Shown here one piece after another: positions 8,935-16,799 of a stretch of 16,799 nucleotides of DNA. The stretch is from contig JAAAUF010000728.1 of NCBI GenBank assembly GCA_015499985.1, positions 1 through 16,799 on the forward strand, read 5' to 3'. The translations under genes were made by a program, and so were the position numbers. Position 1 is the stretch's first letter. Every line of letters begins with the position of its first letter. The notes beneath the pieces were generated by a model. It searched no databases and had not been told where the DNA came from. It saw only the letters and a list, made by a program, of their open reading frames with translations. The DNA comes from Haplosporangium gracile (Eukaryota; Mortierellomycota; Mortierellomycetes; Mortierellales; Mortierellaceae).

Positions 8935-9025
8935 TCCCCCATACCACCCCCCGCCTTTTTATATCCTCAGATCAGTATCATAACAACAAGCAACAACAGA
9001 CAGTCAATCAACAACAGGAAACAAG

Positions 9026-9739
9026 ATGACAAGCACAGCACCAGCACTTACCAAGCAAGCCAACACCCGCCCGGAGCACCTAGTCCTCCGCCTAATGACC
9101 GAATCCGACAAACAAGAAGTCGCTTCCCTCTTCGTAAAGACCTTCCGCCGCGAACCTCTTGGCGAATACCATGGCGTCAATGCCCACGAAGGCGACAGTA
9201 TCGCCGCCGTATCCATCAAAGACCCCGTCTCCTTCGTCGTCGAAGATACTTCTCTCTCCGGCCCTCATCGCCTCATCGCCTTCAGGGCGAGTTGCATTTG
9301 TACTGCAGAGGAGTTGAAGGCCAAGAAGGACAAGACTGCAGCGGAGGGACATGGAGATGCAATCCAGGCGATCCTCAATCGGATGACAGAACTCTGGCTC
9401 GCAAAATCGACCGTCTTCAAGACCAACCCTTCCGCCAAAGTCATGAAGTTCATTGCGTTGGGTGTCGATACCGAGTATGAGGGTAAAGGGCTGGCCAAGG
9501 ATTTGTTGAAGGCTTCGATGGATAAGGCGGTTGAGGCAGGATGTGATGCGGTCACGGTTGTTGCGAGTGCGTTTGCAACACAGCATTTGTTTGCGAACCG
9601 ATTGGAATTTGAGTTGATGGGAAAAGTTAGGTACTCGGCATTTAGCTGGGTGAATGAGAAGACTGGGAAGGAGGAGCGACCCTTTGAAAACCTGGTCAAC
9701 CCCGAGTTCTTGGAGGTTTTTGAGAAGAAGCTCGTCTAA
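9026..9739 (+). CDS. GNAT-family N-acetyltransferase, intronless
   Basis: A single exon encodes 237 residues. The N-terminal half has strand/helix pattern LVLRLMTESDKQEVASLF and a pocket-type region with GEYHGV. The core GNAT motif A is at about 141-170: KFIALGVDTEYEG-K-G-L-A, where the E-G-K-G-L-A loop (152-157) replaces the usual Q/R-x-x-G-x-G/A pyrophosphate-binding turn of acetyl-CoA. It is followed by helix AKDLLKASMDKAVEAG and a strand VTVVAS, then ATQHLFANRLEFELMGKV as motif B. The layout is like the arylalkylamine/polyamine-type acetyltransferases, but the substrate cannot be told. No signal peptide or membrane segment is present. The start has a good context (ACAAG before ATG) and follows the TATA box. 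Confidence 0.88.
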   Translation: MTSTAPALTKQANTRPEHLVLRLMTESDKQEVASLFVKTFRREPLGEYHGVNAHEGDSIAAVSIKDPVSFVVEDTSLSGPHRLIAFRASCICTAEELKAKKDKTAAEGHGDAIQAILNRMTELWLAKSTVFKTNPSAKVMKFIALGVDTEYEGKGLAKDLLKASMDKAVEAGCDAVTVVASAFATQHLFANRLEFELMGKVRYSAFSWVNEKTGKEERPFENLVNPEFLEVFEKKLV

Positions 9740-9815
9740 AGTCGTTTTGATCAAAGGATACAGGATACGGAGTACAGGACACAGGACATTGAACATAGAA
9801 CAAGGATAAGGGATT

Positions 9816-9842
9816 GGGATGCTAGGGATGCTAGGGATGTTA
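9816..9842. repeat. Three tandem 9-nt units
   Basis: The unit GGGATGCTA occurs twice exactly, and a third time as GGGATGTTA, in the GNAT 3' flank. Confidence 0.85.
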
Positions 9843-10402
9843 GAATTAAGAAGTAGGAGGAGGCAATTGATCCCCAGGACAAACAGTCGCCGGACAAGCA
9901 GGCGAGCTGTTTACGAGAATGAGGACGGCGAAGGCAACGAGGCTCATTGGAAGGTGGAGGAGGAAGTGGCGTGAGGGCTGGGCTCGGTCGCTCGTTCGTT
10001 TGTTGTTAGACTACACACCCCGCTCCCGTAGTCGATGTTTATTTATTCTTCTCCCATACTCATCTTACAACCTACACATACATCATTCACATATGCATAC
10101 AGATCAAATACACATTTTCTTTTCGCTTTTGATTTGTTTGGCTTGTTGGCGTCTTTTTTCTTTTTCTTGACTGATCCGGAGAAATTTTAAGCGGTGCCGA
10201 AGAACAATGAGGTTTGCAGTGCGCACAAACACGCACACCGGGGGAATGAGTGGCTGGTTCATGCTCTTTTTTGCCTTTCTCTTTTTGTTTATTTGAGTTC
10301 GTGCGAAGTGATGAAGGATGGGATGTTTAATCATCCACAGGGTCGGCCACGGCGCCTCTCTTCCTCACTTTGTTCGTGATCATCACCGTCCAAAGAGAGG
10401 AA

Positions 10403-10408
10403 TATAAA
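10403..10408 (+). promoter_or_regulatory. TATA box for the PRXL2 gene
   Basis: TATAAA within AATATAAAGGGG lies 167 nt before the ATG and just upstream of a CT-rich initiator-like stretch. Confidence 0.6.
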
Positions 10409-10574
10409 GGGGAGACGGAGACTCTCTTCTTCAATTCTTTCTTTCTCCACCCACACAAACCAACCAACAAAGAATAACCAACAGCAACAACAACCAGCAA
10501 CCGTCTTGCATCACCCACCACCACCACCACTTCTTACAGCAACTTTATACAAACAACCTACAAACAAGAACAAA

Positions 10575-12036
10575 ATGTCGATCGTACAAAAGACAAAGAC
10601 GAGCTACACTGACATCAGAGATATTTCTCTGGTCGACTTCTTGGATGTCGAAACCGAACGCACTTTGCCTGCGCATGAGTTATGGAAGGACCAGGCTACT
10701 ATCGTCATCGGTAAGTTACTCCTTTGTTTTTGTCTCTCCTTTACTTTCCAGCGGAGTAGTTAAAGATGGATCAGAGCACAGACGCCTGTTGAAATGCCTC
10801 CTGTTCTACCACGACCATATTGAGTACCTGTCTCTGTTTTGCTCCCTACCTTAACCCTCTCATTTGTTTGTTTTGTTGTTTATTTTGCTGTAGCGATTCG
10901 TCGCCCTGGATGCCAGTTCTGTCGAGAGGAGGCGCGCATCTTTGATGCCCAACGCCAGACCATCGAGGACGACATGGTACACAAAACTCTGTTCTCCCAC
11001 TGTCTTCATCCTTTCGTCATGAATTCATCATTTAAGCTCACAGTTGGATTCTAGCTCATAAATTTCTGCCTTTCTTCATTCTATCGATAAACAACAAAAA
11101 CGACTAACAAATAGGGTATCAAAATGGTGTGTATTGTGCACGAGAAGGAAGGCGCGGACGAATTCCAGAAGGAGTTCTGGCATGGGAAGGTCTACCATGA
11201 CCAGGCCAAGAACTTCTACAAGGCTCTTGGGTAAATAAGCTGGAGGGAATCTCTTTGCTCACGTGCAGCTGCTGCGTCGGATGCTGATGCTGACACTGAT
11301 CATTTTGATGGCGACGATGCACCGTTTTCACCCGTTTCCTTGATCGCTGTTGCCTACTCCTTGAAGACGCTAAGACTGATCTTTGTTTATTGGCATCTTT
11401 GTTTTGCCTTCCATGTAGAAACGGTCGTCTGCGAACTGGAGGATGGGAACAGTTGGTCCGTCCTTCGTTCTGGGGAAACTTGATCCGTAACAAACGGTCC
11501 GGCGTCAAGGGCAACTTTATCGGCGACGGAAGGTAAGCTGTCAACAATGTATACATTATCATCCTCTCTTTTTGCTCTGTTTATATGCTGCTCTCTCGGT
11601 TTTGTTTCTCATGTCTTGCCTAAATGTAGTCAGCATGCAAGGGTCCAAAACATTTCTCCAGTTACATTTTTTTTTTCACACGCATCGATTAAGACTCTAC
11701 GCTAACACCTAGTCCCCGTTCCTTCTTCCTCATTATCACCCAACGACAAAAATTAGCATTCTGGGAGGCCTGCTGCTGGTCCAACAAGGAGACCAAGGAC
11801 TGGCATACGAACACATCGAGAAGGTCTGGGGTGACATTGCACGTGCAGACCGTGTCCTGGAGGCCGCCAGTCGGGTCTCGGGGGTGGCCATCAACAAGGA
11901 AAAGGTTCTGGAGGCACAGAAGGAGCACCGCGCACTGCATGAGAAGATGCAGGCTTCTCCTTTAGCTGCTGGAAAGGGGCGTGCTCAAGAAGGATCATCT
12001 TCTTCGGCGTGTGCACTACCTACTCAGGAGGACTAA
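10575..12036 (+). CDS. PRXL2-like (AhpC/TSA, thioredoxin-fold) redox protein, 5 exons
   Basis: The exons are 10575-10710, 10894-10976, 11115-11230, 11419-11532 and 11757-12036, giving 242 residues. A thioredoxin-like fold starts with ELWKDQATIVIAIRRPGCQFCREEA. C52-x-x-C55 is the redox pair, at the site where animal PRXL2 (FAM213/selenoprotein U) relatives carry CxxC or a selenocysteine. Further family landmarks are GIKMVCIVHE, DQAKNFYKALG, SFWGNLIRNK, GNFIGDG and LGGLLLV. In animals these proteins act as thiol oxidoreductases or prostamide/PGF synthases; here a cytosolic redox role is likely and the substrate is unknown. The C-terminal 35 residues are low-complexity and not conserved. There is no selenocysteine here, both positions being TGC/TGT. 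It is the most intron-rich gene in the window, and all splice phases (1,0,2,2) agree. Confidence 0.88.
10711..10893 (+). other. PRXL2 intron 1
   Basis: Donor GTAAGT and acceptor TTTTGCTGTAG give 183 nt, phase 1. Splicing creates Ala46 directly before the R-R-P-G-C redox site. Confidence 0.87.
10977..11114 (+). other. PRXL2 intron 2
   Basis: Donor GTACAC and acceptor CAAATAG give 138 nt, phase 0. An ACTAAC branch-like site lies very close to the acceptor. Confidence 0.82.
11231..11418 (+). other. PRXL2 intron 3
   Basis: Donor GTAAAT and acceptor TTCCATGTAG give 188 nt, phase 2, rebuilding a Gly codon. Confidence 0.83.
11533..11756 (+). other. PRXL2 intron 4
   Basis: Donor GTAAGC and acceptor AAAATTAG give 224 nt, phase 2, rebuilding Ser in GDG-S-ILGG. 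An earlier CCTAG acceptor at 11711-11712 would shift the frame and is not used in the model. Confidence 0.8.
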
Positions 12037-12190
12037 CAGCAGCAGCAACAGCAGCAGGTTGTTTGAGCTCTAGGCTGATGAACCTGCGTTGCGGCCTTCT
12101 GGATAGCATCTTTGGTCCACGATGAATAGGAAACTCTAGCAAAAACAAAAACACAAATACAAATACGATAATGAACATTAAGAACAAATG

Positions 12191-12196
12191 AATAAA
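12191..12196 (+). terminator. Poly(A) signal, PRXL2 gene
   Basis: AATAAA lies 155 nt after the stop in an A-rich setting and is the only exact hexamer in this flank that I see. Confidence 0.45.
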
Positions 12197-12789
12197 ACAA
12201 ACATTTTTTTGCACTTTGCAACAGTGCTGAGACCGTGGTGGCAATGAGATGAGTGTGTGGAAATAGACGCCACGATGGGACTCGGTAACACAATGCCGTA
12301 GTAAACTGAGTGGACTCCTTTCTTCTACAAAGATTCTTGGCATTTGGGGTGTGAGCATTGTTCAGGAAGTTGAGTTGACTTGAGACGGCGTCCGAGGGTC
12401 TTTGCGAGGCGGCATAGACGCTTGCTTACTTACTTACCCATAGTTGCTACAAAATCTTGTGCTATTTCTTTTTTTCTCGTGAGAATTCGATTGACATGCT
12501 TGGTAGCCATCACAGATGTGTGCATTGTCATGGACAGAAGAAGAGATGGGATGGATAGAGCGCAGGAGATGGACATCCGCGCGTTTTTGTTTCTGTTGTG
12601 GGTTGAGCAGACGGGGGTACATGTTGATTGTATTTGCGTGCCATATTAGGAAAAGAAAGCAAATGCGGTCATCGTTCACACCGCGCCTTTGCTTCGTGCC
12701 TGCTCACATCCACCTGCGCTCCCCACTCGACTTTTCCTTGACTAGTTACTGTGTTCTCTTTTCCGTTTGACCTCGCTCATTACATTCAT

Positions 12790-12890
12790 CTCACTTCTCC
12801 TCTCTTTTCTTTTTTCTTTTTTCTTTTTCTTCTTCTTTGTTCCTCTCCAACCTTCCCTTCCTCCCCTCCACTCACTCCTCTCTTCTCCAA
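12790..12890. repeat. Pyrimidine-rich tract upstream of the carboxypeptidase
   Basis: About 100 nt of almost pure C/T with few A ends just before the ATG. It resembles CT-blocks before well-expressed fungal genes. Confidence 0.75.
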
Positions 12891-12912
12891 CACACAACCA
12901 ACTCCTATCACC

Positions 12913-15375
12913 ATGGGTCTGTCCAAGAAACTGACCATCGCCTGCGTCCTCTCGCTCGCAACCTCCGCCCTCCTCTTCACCTCAGCTACTCCAGCCCCAG
13001 GAGCGTTCGACTCGATTGTTCACGAGGCCGACCGCTTCGTCGACCAGACCATCGGCCAGCTCGAGTTCAACTGGGACAATGTCGAAGAAAAGGTCCACGA
13101 TGTCCTCGACGACCTGTCCCACAAGCTCCAGTCCAAGGTTGACAAGGCCACCGAGTGGGTCCATACCTTGACCCATGAGTCCTTCCCTGGTGTCCAGATG
13201 CGTCTTAAGGAACCCAAGCTCTGCGATCCTTCCGTCAAGCAGGTAACTGTCTTTATATGATTGATGAAGATGGCTATACATTGTTCGCGTTTCCCCGCAA
13301 CCCCCTTCTTCCTTCCAAGTGATGACTTTATTGCTGTTATTTTTTCAGGGCGATCCTGAAACAATCGTCTTCCCATCATTTTTATCGTTGATCATATATG
13401 GTGTAGTGTGTCGTGTAGTCCATTTTTTTTTAATGGGGAAACATAAAAAAGAAGGGAATGGGATAGGATGAGATCCTATCTGCAACCGTGCTACCCTTCC
13501 AGTTCCCCTTCCCTCCCGTTTTTATTTCCTTGCCAACAACAACAGCTCTCCATGAGCTTTTCTCGTTATGATTGCGAACAAAGAAAGAATGCAGCGGTGT
13601 GGACAACTGAAGCCCACCGCCCTTCATAGTTTGACTTTCTTGTTTCTTCTGAACTCAGGGAAAAACACGAAGGGGGGGGTAGCGAGAGAAAAGTGAGTCA
13701 GGATAAACGGGTACAACGGACCAGGAGAAAGAAGGAGAGGGAATGGCGTTGACTTTGCAACCAACAAATGGATGATGCCAGATAGCATCATTCGCGATAT
13801 TCCACATTTCCTTTCAGAATATTCAACCCTTGGAACCATTCAAAGGGATACTGTTTCCCAACAAAATAACGAAAATGACGGATACCAAGGGGTTAGTGAT
13901 GGTGGCGAATAAGGAGAGAAGAAGAAAAAAAAGGGGACCCACCACTTCATTGTACCTGTCATGCGAGGACCGTGAGGGGTGGTGAGCTGCTTTGGCCCTA
14001 TGACCTCTCTCTCCCTCCTTCTGCTGTGGTGCATTTGACCCTTAACTCAAGATGATTATGGGCTTGGCACTCCACAAGGGATATACGCACCACTGCAAAA
14101 TGAACGAGTTATTAACACCATCCTTCTACCTCATGACTCTAGTACTCGGGATACTTGGATGTGGGAGCAGATAAGCACTTCTTCTTCTGGTTCTTCGAGT
14201 CGCGCAACAAGCCCGAGTCAGACCCCTTGACCCTCTGGTTGAACGGCGGCCCAGGATGCTCATCCCTCACCGGTCTCTTCATGGAGCTCGGACCCTGCAG
14301 CGTCAAGGAGGATGGCTCCGACACCCAGTACAACCCCCACTCCTGGAACTCCAACTCGTCCGTCATCTTCCTCGACCAGCCCACCAACGTCGGATACTCC
14401 TATGGCGAGTCTGTTTCCAACACCTTCACCGCCGCCAAGGACGTTTACGCCCTTCTCCAGGTCTTCTTTAAGGAGTTCCCCAAGTACCAGCGCCTCGACT
14501 TCCACATTGCCGGAGAGTCTTACGCCGGACACTACATCCCTGCCATCGGTAAAGAAATCAACGACGGCAACAAGAAGATGGCCACCCCTCTCCTCCGTGC
14601 CCCCGGTATTCAGCACATCAACTTGGCTTCGTTGATGATTGGAAACGGATTGACAGACCCCAAGACCCAGTATGAGTTCTATCCCGACATGGCCTGCCGC
14701 AACTCGTACGGCGCTGTCCTCGACGATGCCACCTGCGACAAGATGACGGCTGCCTACCCCGCCTGCGCTGATTTGATCCAGGCCTGCTACGACACCAACT
14801 CTGTCTTCCGCTGCTTGCCCGCTGCCGCCTACTGCAACAAGGAGATGATCCAGCCCTACCAGATGTCTGGCCAGAACCCCTATGATGTCCGCAAGAAGTG
14901 CGAGGGCGAGGGAGGACTCTGCTACCCTATCCTGGATGTCATTCAGACCTACTTGAACAAGGAGGAGGTCAAGGCCGAGTTAGGCGTCCAGGTCGAGAAG
15001 TACCAGTCGTGCAACATGCAGATCAACATGCGCTTCATGCTCCAGGGAGACTGGATGAAGCCTTTCCATTTCATGGTTCCCCCACTGCTCGAGGACGGCA
15101 TCCGTATCTTGTTGTACTCTGGTGATGCTGATTTCATCTGCAACTGGATGGGTAACAAGGCTTGGGCCTTGTCGCTCCCTTGGTCGGGTCAGATCAAGAT
15201 GCAGGAGAAGAAGGACAAGAAGTGGATTGCTAACGGTCACCATGCTGGTGATGTTCGCACTTCGGGCCCCTTGACCTTCCTCCGCGCCTTTGGAGGTGGA
15301 CACATGCTCCCCTACGACAAGCCTGAGGAGTCCTTGGCGATGTTCAACACCTGGGTTGCTGGCAAGAAGTTGTAA
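12913..15375 (+). CDS. Serine carboxypeptidase, family S10, CPY-like (2 exons, 900-nt intron)
   Basis: The exons are 12913-13242 and 14143-15375, giving 520 residues. A basic start and hydrophobic segment (about 5-25, ending SATPAPG) form a signal peptide. Residues about 27-95 are an acidic amphipathic propeptide, and the mature enzyme begins near LKEPKLCDPSVKQ. The intron then joins exactly to YSGYLDV, as in carboxypeptidase Y. The family signatures are WLNGGPGCSS, the oxyanion-site glycines, and a triad of Ser236 (GESYAGHY), Asp440 (GDADFICNW) and His497 (GGGHMLP). NSS at 181-183 matches a conserved glycosylation site. It would remove C-terminal residues from peptides in the vacuole, or outside the cell after secretion. 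Exon 1 holds signal and propeptide, exon 2 the whole catalytic domain. Function is firm; location is inferred from the CPY type. Confidence 0.94.
13243..14142 (+). other. Oversized 900-nt carboxypeptidase intron
   Basis: Donor GTAACT follows Gln110; acceptor GACTCTAG precedes Tyr111, in phase 0. Family alignment requires this join. The other introns in the window are 112-224 nt. It holds a strong internal acceptor (TTATTTTTTCAG ending at 13348), an 8-nt-arm hairpin around 13463-13481, another with 7-nt arms around 13772-13791, and a run of 8 G (13672-13679). Minus-strand frames inside it match nothing I know. Confidence 0.8.
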
Positions 15376-15701
15376 ATTTTGAGATTATGAGTTCGAGGTC
15401 GTCCCTTGCTTGCCTTTACTTTTTTTTTTTGGATGACTCTCGTTTTTTAATGCCTGTGAATAAAAAAATAACTATCGATTGTACTTCTTGGTTCCTGGTT
15501 CGTGTGAAGTGTTTATGCGATGGAACCGATTTGTCAATGAACTATGGACTCTGGGGTGAAAAGGGATAGGGCCGTTGGTGCTGAAGTGTAATGTACGTCA
15601 CTTTTTTTTTTTTTGCCCAATTATTTTAGTTTTGCTTTTTATTCTTTTCTCACTTCCACCACACGTCCACATCTCAGAACCAGGCAGAAATCAGGAAGAA
15701 C
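15376..15701. promoter_or_regulatory. Carboxypeptidase 3' end and histidine-phosphatase promoter
   Basis: A T-run at 15421-15430 and AATAAA at 15459-15464 mark the likely 3' end of the carboxypeptidase transcript. A T-run at 15602-15614, CCAAT at 15617-15621 and a T/C-rich stretch precede the next ATG. No other gene is seen. Confidence 0.5.
15459..15464 (+). terminator. Poly(A) signal, carboxypeptidase gene
   Basis: AATAAA followed by more A lies 84 nt after the stop codon, a normal distance for fungal 3' ends. Confidence 0.55.
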
Positions 15702-16586
15702 ATGAAGTTTGTGTTGTTTCGACATGGGAATTCTCTTGCCAATCAAGAATCGCGGATCGTCTCTTCACTCGAGAACGGCACTCGCACCGATGGAGGACCC
15801 GAGGGGACAGGCTTTGGACTCTCTTCTAAAGGACGCCTTGAAGTCGTCGAGGTAACCTTCTACTCTTTGCAAGCAGCGCGAGGGGGAGGACAGACGGCAA
15901 CGACGTGGATTCTCAAAGGGTCAATTGAAAATGAGGTGTTGATCCATGTATCACTTACTTAGACATATCACGTTTTTCATGTTTTTTTTTTTTATTACTC
16001 TAATCTACTGTAGACAGCAAGGTCGTTAGCAAATCATATCATCACATCTTCAACTCAAAGCCAAAAACGCGCCAGAATCCGGATCCTGACATCCCCTTTC
16101 CAGCGAACCCTCAACACCGCCTCCATCATCGAAACCCAATTACGTACCTCCTTCACCGCTTCTTCCACTTCACAGATCACTCTAGAAGCCGATCTGATCA
16201 TCACCCAGGATCTCCGAGAACGTTTCTTTGGAGAATTCGAGATGCAGACCCCCTCCGATGACCTCTACAACCGCGTCTGGACCGCAGATGGTCAGAACCC
16301 GTTCCATGAATTATTTGGAGTGGAGAGTGTTGTGGATGTGATGAAGCGTGTTACGGCGGTTATTCGGAGTCAGGAGGAGCGTCAAGAAGAGGAAGAGGAA
16401 GGGGAGGAAGTGTGGGTGGTATTGGTGAGTCATGGGGACTCGTTGCAGATCTTGCAGACGGCAATGAAGGGGTGGAGTGGGGATCGGCATCGGCAACTGG
16501 AGCATTTGGAGACTGCCAACTGGAGGGTTGTTGAGTGGTGTCCGGAACTCAAAGCTGCTCATCAGCCTTGTTGTTCTCGCTCGTAG
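15702..16586 (+). CDS. Histidine phosphatase / phosphoglycerate-mutase-like protein (2 exons)
   Basis: The exons are 15702-15851 and 16014-16586, giving 240 residues. The protein begins with MKFVLFRHGNSLAN: R7-H8-G9 is the RHG motif and H8 would carry the phosphate. After the intron, LTSPFQRT supplies R81, LRERFFGEFE supplies E119 as probable proton donor, and VSHGDS supplies H190. All pocket residues of the branch are therefore present. An acidic insert (EERQEEEEEGEEVW, about 171-184) sits before the last strand. The intron lies between GRLEVVE and TARSLA, a continuous helix in the family. It is likely a soluble phosphatase of the PhoE/cobC-like type with unknown substrate; a glycolytic mutase is unlikely because the characteristic longer inserts are missing. 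Confidence 0.9.
15852..16013 (+). other. Histidine phosphatase intron
   Basis: Donor GTAACC, CTAAT branch-like site and acceptor CTACTGTAG give 162 nt, phase 0. It contains a T-run next to the acceptor. Confidence 0.87.
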
Positions 16587-16617
16587 TGAGAGGGAGGGGG
16601 AAACGAGCTAGACACTA

Positions 16618-16623
16618 AATAAA
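16618..16623 (+). terminator. Poly(A) signal, histidine phosphatase gene
   Basis: AATAAA within CTAAATAAATAG is followed by AT-rich sequence and sits close behind the stop codon. Confidence 0.5.
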
Positions 16624-16770
16624 TAGAGATATATAACAATATGGATATGATATGTACGCGCATGTGTGTTCGTGTGAATGTGTGTGCGGCTGGAATGGAT
16701 GTGGAGAGTATGAGGTTGCGGATAGATTTTATACGCAACTGATGCAAGTCCATCGGCACAAGTGGAAGGG

Positions 16771-16799
16771 GTGTGTATGTGTGTGTGTGTGTGTGTGTG
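16771..16799. repeat. (TG)n microsatellite at window edge
   Basis: TG dinucleotides with one A interruption run to the last base, so the full length is not visible. Confidence 0.95.

Larger units (their letters stand above)
8203..9025. promoter_or_regulatory. Rap1 3' flank and GNAT promoter region
   Basis: No gene is supported. The Rap1 3' end is probably near the AT-rich GATAAAAATAC (about 8292-8302). A GA repeat (8532-8588), an 8-nt palindrome GACATGTC (8699-8706) flanked by two CATTGTC words, a 15-T run (8782-8796) and a long T/C-rich tract (about 8813-8920) follow. TATATAA at 8928-8934 is the best TATA box, with a second TTTATATC at 8958-8965. From about 8980 the sequence is CAA-rich, as expected of a 5' UTR. 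Confidence 0.6.
9740..10574. promoter_or_regulatory. GNAT 3' flank and PRXL2 promoter region
   Basis: No gene is supported. After the GNAT stop lie short purine-rich repeats (ACAGGA words near 9763-9788 and three 9-nt units at 9816-9842), then mixed sequence with CT-rich patches. TATAAA at 10403-10408 is preceded by GC-rich sequence. A CT-rich stretch (10421-10450) and a CAA/ACC-rich leader lead to the ATG at 10575. Confidence 0.5.
12037..12912. promoter_or_regulatory. PRXL2 3' flank and carboxypeptidase promoter
   Basis: No gene is supported. A CAG/CAA repeat follows the PRXL2 stop directly (12037-12057). AATAAA at 12191-12196 is a likely poly(A) signal. The middle part has mixed composition without recognisable features. 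From about 12790 to 12890 the sequence is strongly pyrimidine-rich, then CACAACCA-type leader to the ATG at 12913. No clear TATA is seen. Confidence 0.5.
16587..16799. other. Histidine phosphatase 3' flank
   Basis: AATAAA at 16618-16623 lies 32 nt after the stop and is the likely poly(A) signal. The rest is TG-rich sequence with no gene seen. Confidence 0.5.

Noticed and set aside
12037..12057. CAG/CAA run as a coding polyQ exon
   Set aside because: It follows an in-frame stop and is open for only nine codons, so it is kept only as a finding on possible readthrough.
13901..13909. GGTGGCGAA in the carboxypeptidase intron as a fourth PACE-like site
   Set aside because: One mismatch from the element, isolated and intronic.
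13430..14034. Three adjacent minus-strand frames inside the carboxypeptidase intron, suggesting a nested gene or a transposase remnant
   Set aside because: Products are unrelated, low-complexity and motif-free. No terminal repeats or target-site duplications were found at the intron ends.
14260..15303. Long frames on both strands over carboxypeptidase exon 2
   Set aside because: GC-rich codon bias opens these frames; the S10 protein in the main frame is complete with its triad.

Overview
The window looks like nuclear DNA of an early-diverging fungus, most likely Mucoromycota/Mortierellomycotina. Genes carry short GT-AG introns (about 106-224 nt, some with CTAAC/CTAAT-like branch sites), lie 0.3-1.2 kb apart, and are preceded by pyrimidine-rich or GA-rich tracts. 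The protein set is eukaryotic (Rap1, a vacuolar-type carboxypeptidase Y, a PRXL2 redox protein). The lineage call rests on general style and protein appearance, not on a search.

Layout: (1) minus strand 148-1679, a compact ATP-dependent DNA ligase of bacterial LigE-like type with a C-terminal PBZ (poly-ADP-ribose-binding) zinc finger, in three exons; (2) 1680-2848, a divergent intergenic region with three exact GGTGGCAAA (PACE-like) elements close to the ligase; (3) 2849-4090, an intronless alpha/beta hydrolase; (4) 4550-8202, the telomere protein Rap1 (BRCT, Myb, long disordered middle, RCT) in four exons; (5) 9026-9739, an intronless GNAT acetyltransferase; (6) 10575-12036, a five-exon PRXL2-type thioredoxin-like protein with a CxxC; (7) 12913-15375, a secreted/vacuolar serine carboxypeptidase (CPY type) whose single intron is 900 nt; (8) 15702-16586, a two-exon histidine phosphatase.

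Every exon junction was placed by hand from GT..AG signals, reading-frame continuity and family alignment from memory. All eight genes close into uninterrupted frames. Apart from the ligase, all genes are on the plus strand, and nothing suggests a co-regulated cluster. Two genome-maintenance genes (ligase, Rap1) flank the hydrolase, but this may be chance. I do not see a wholly new multi-gene system. The points most worth checking are the LigE-like ligase/PBZ fusion, the PACE-like triplet upstream of it, the oversized carboxypeptidase intron with a good internal decoy acceptor, and the in-frame glutamine run just after the PRXL2 stop codon.
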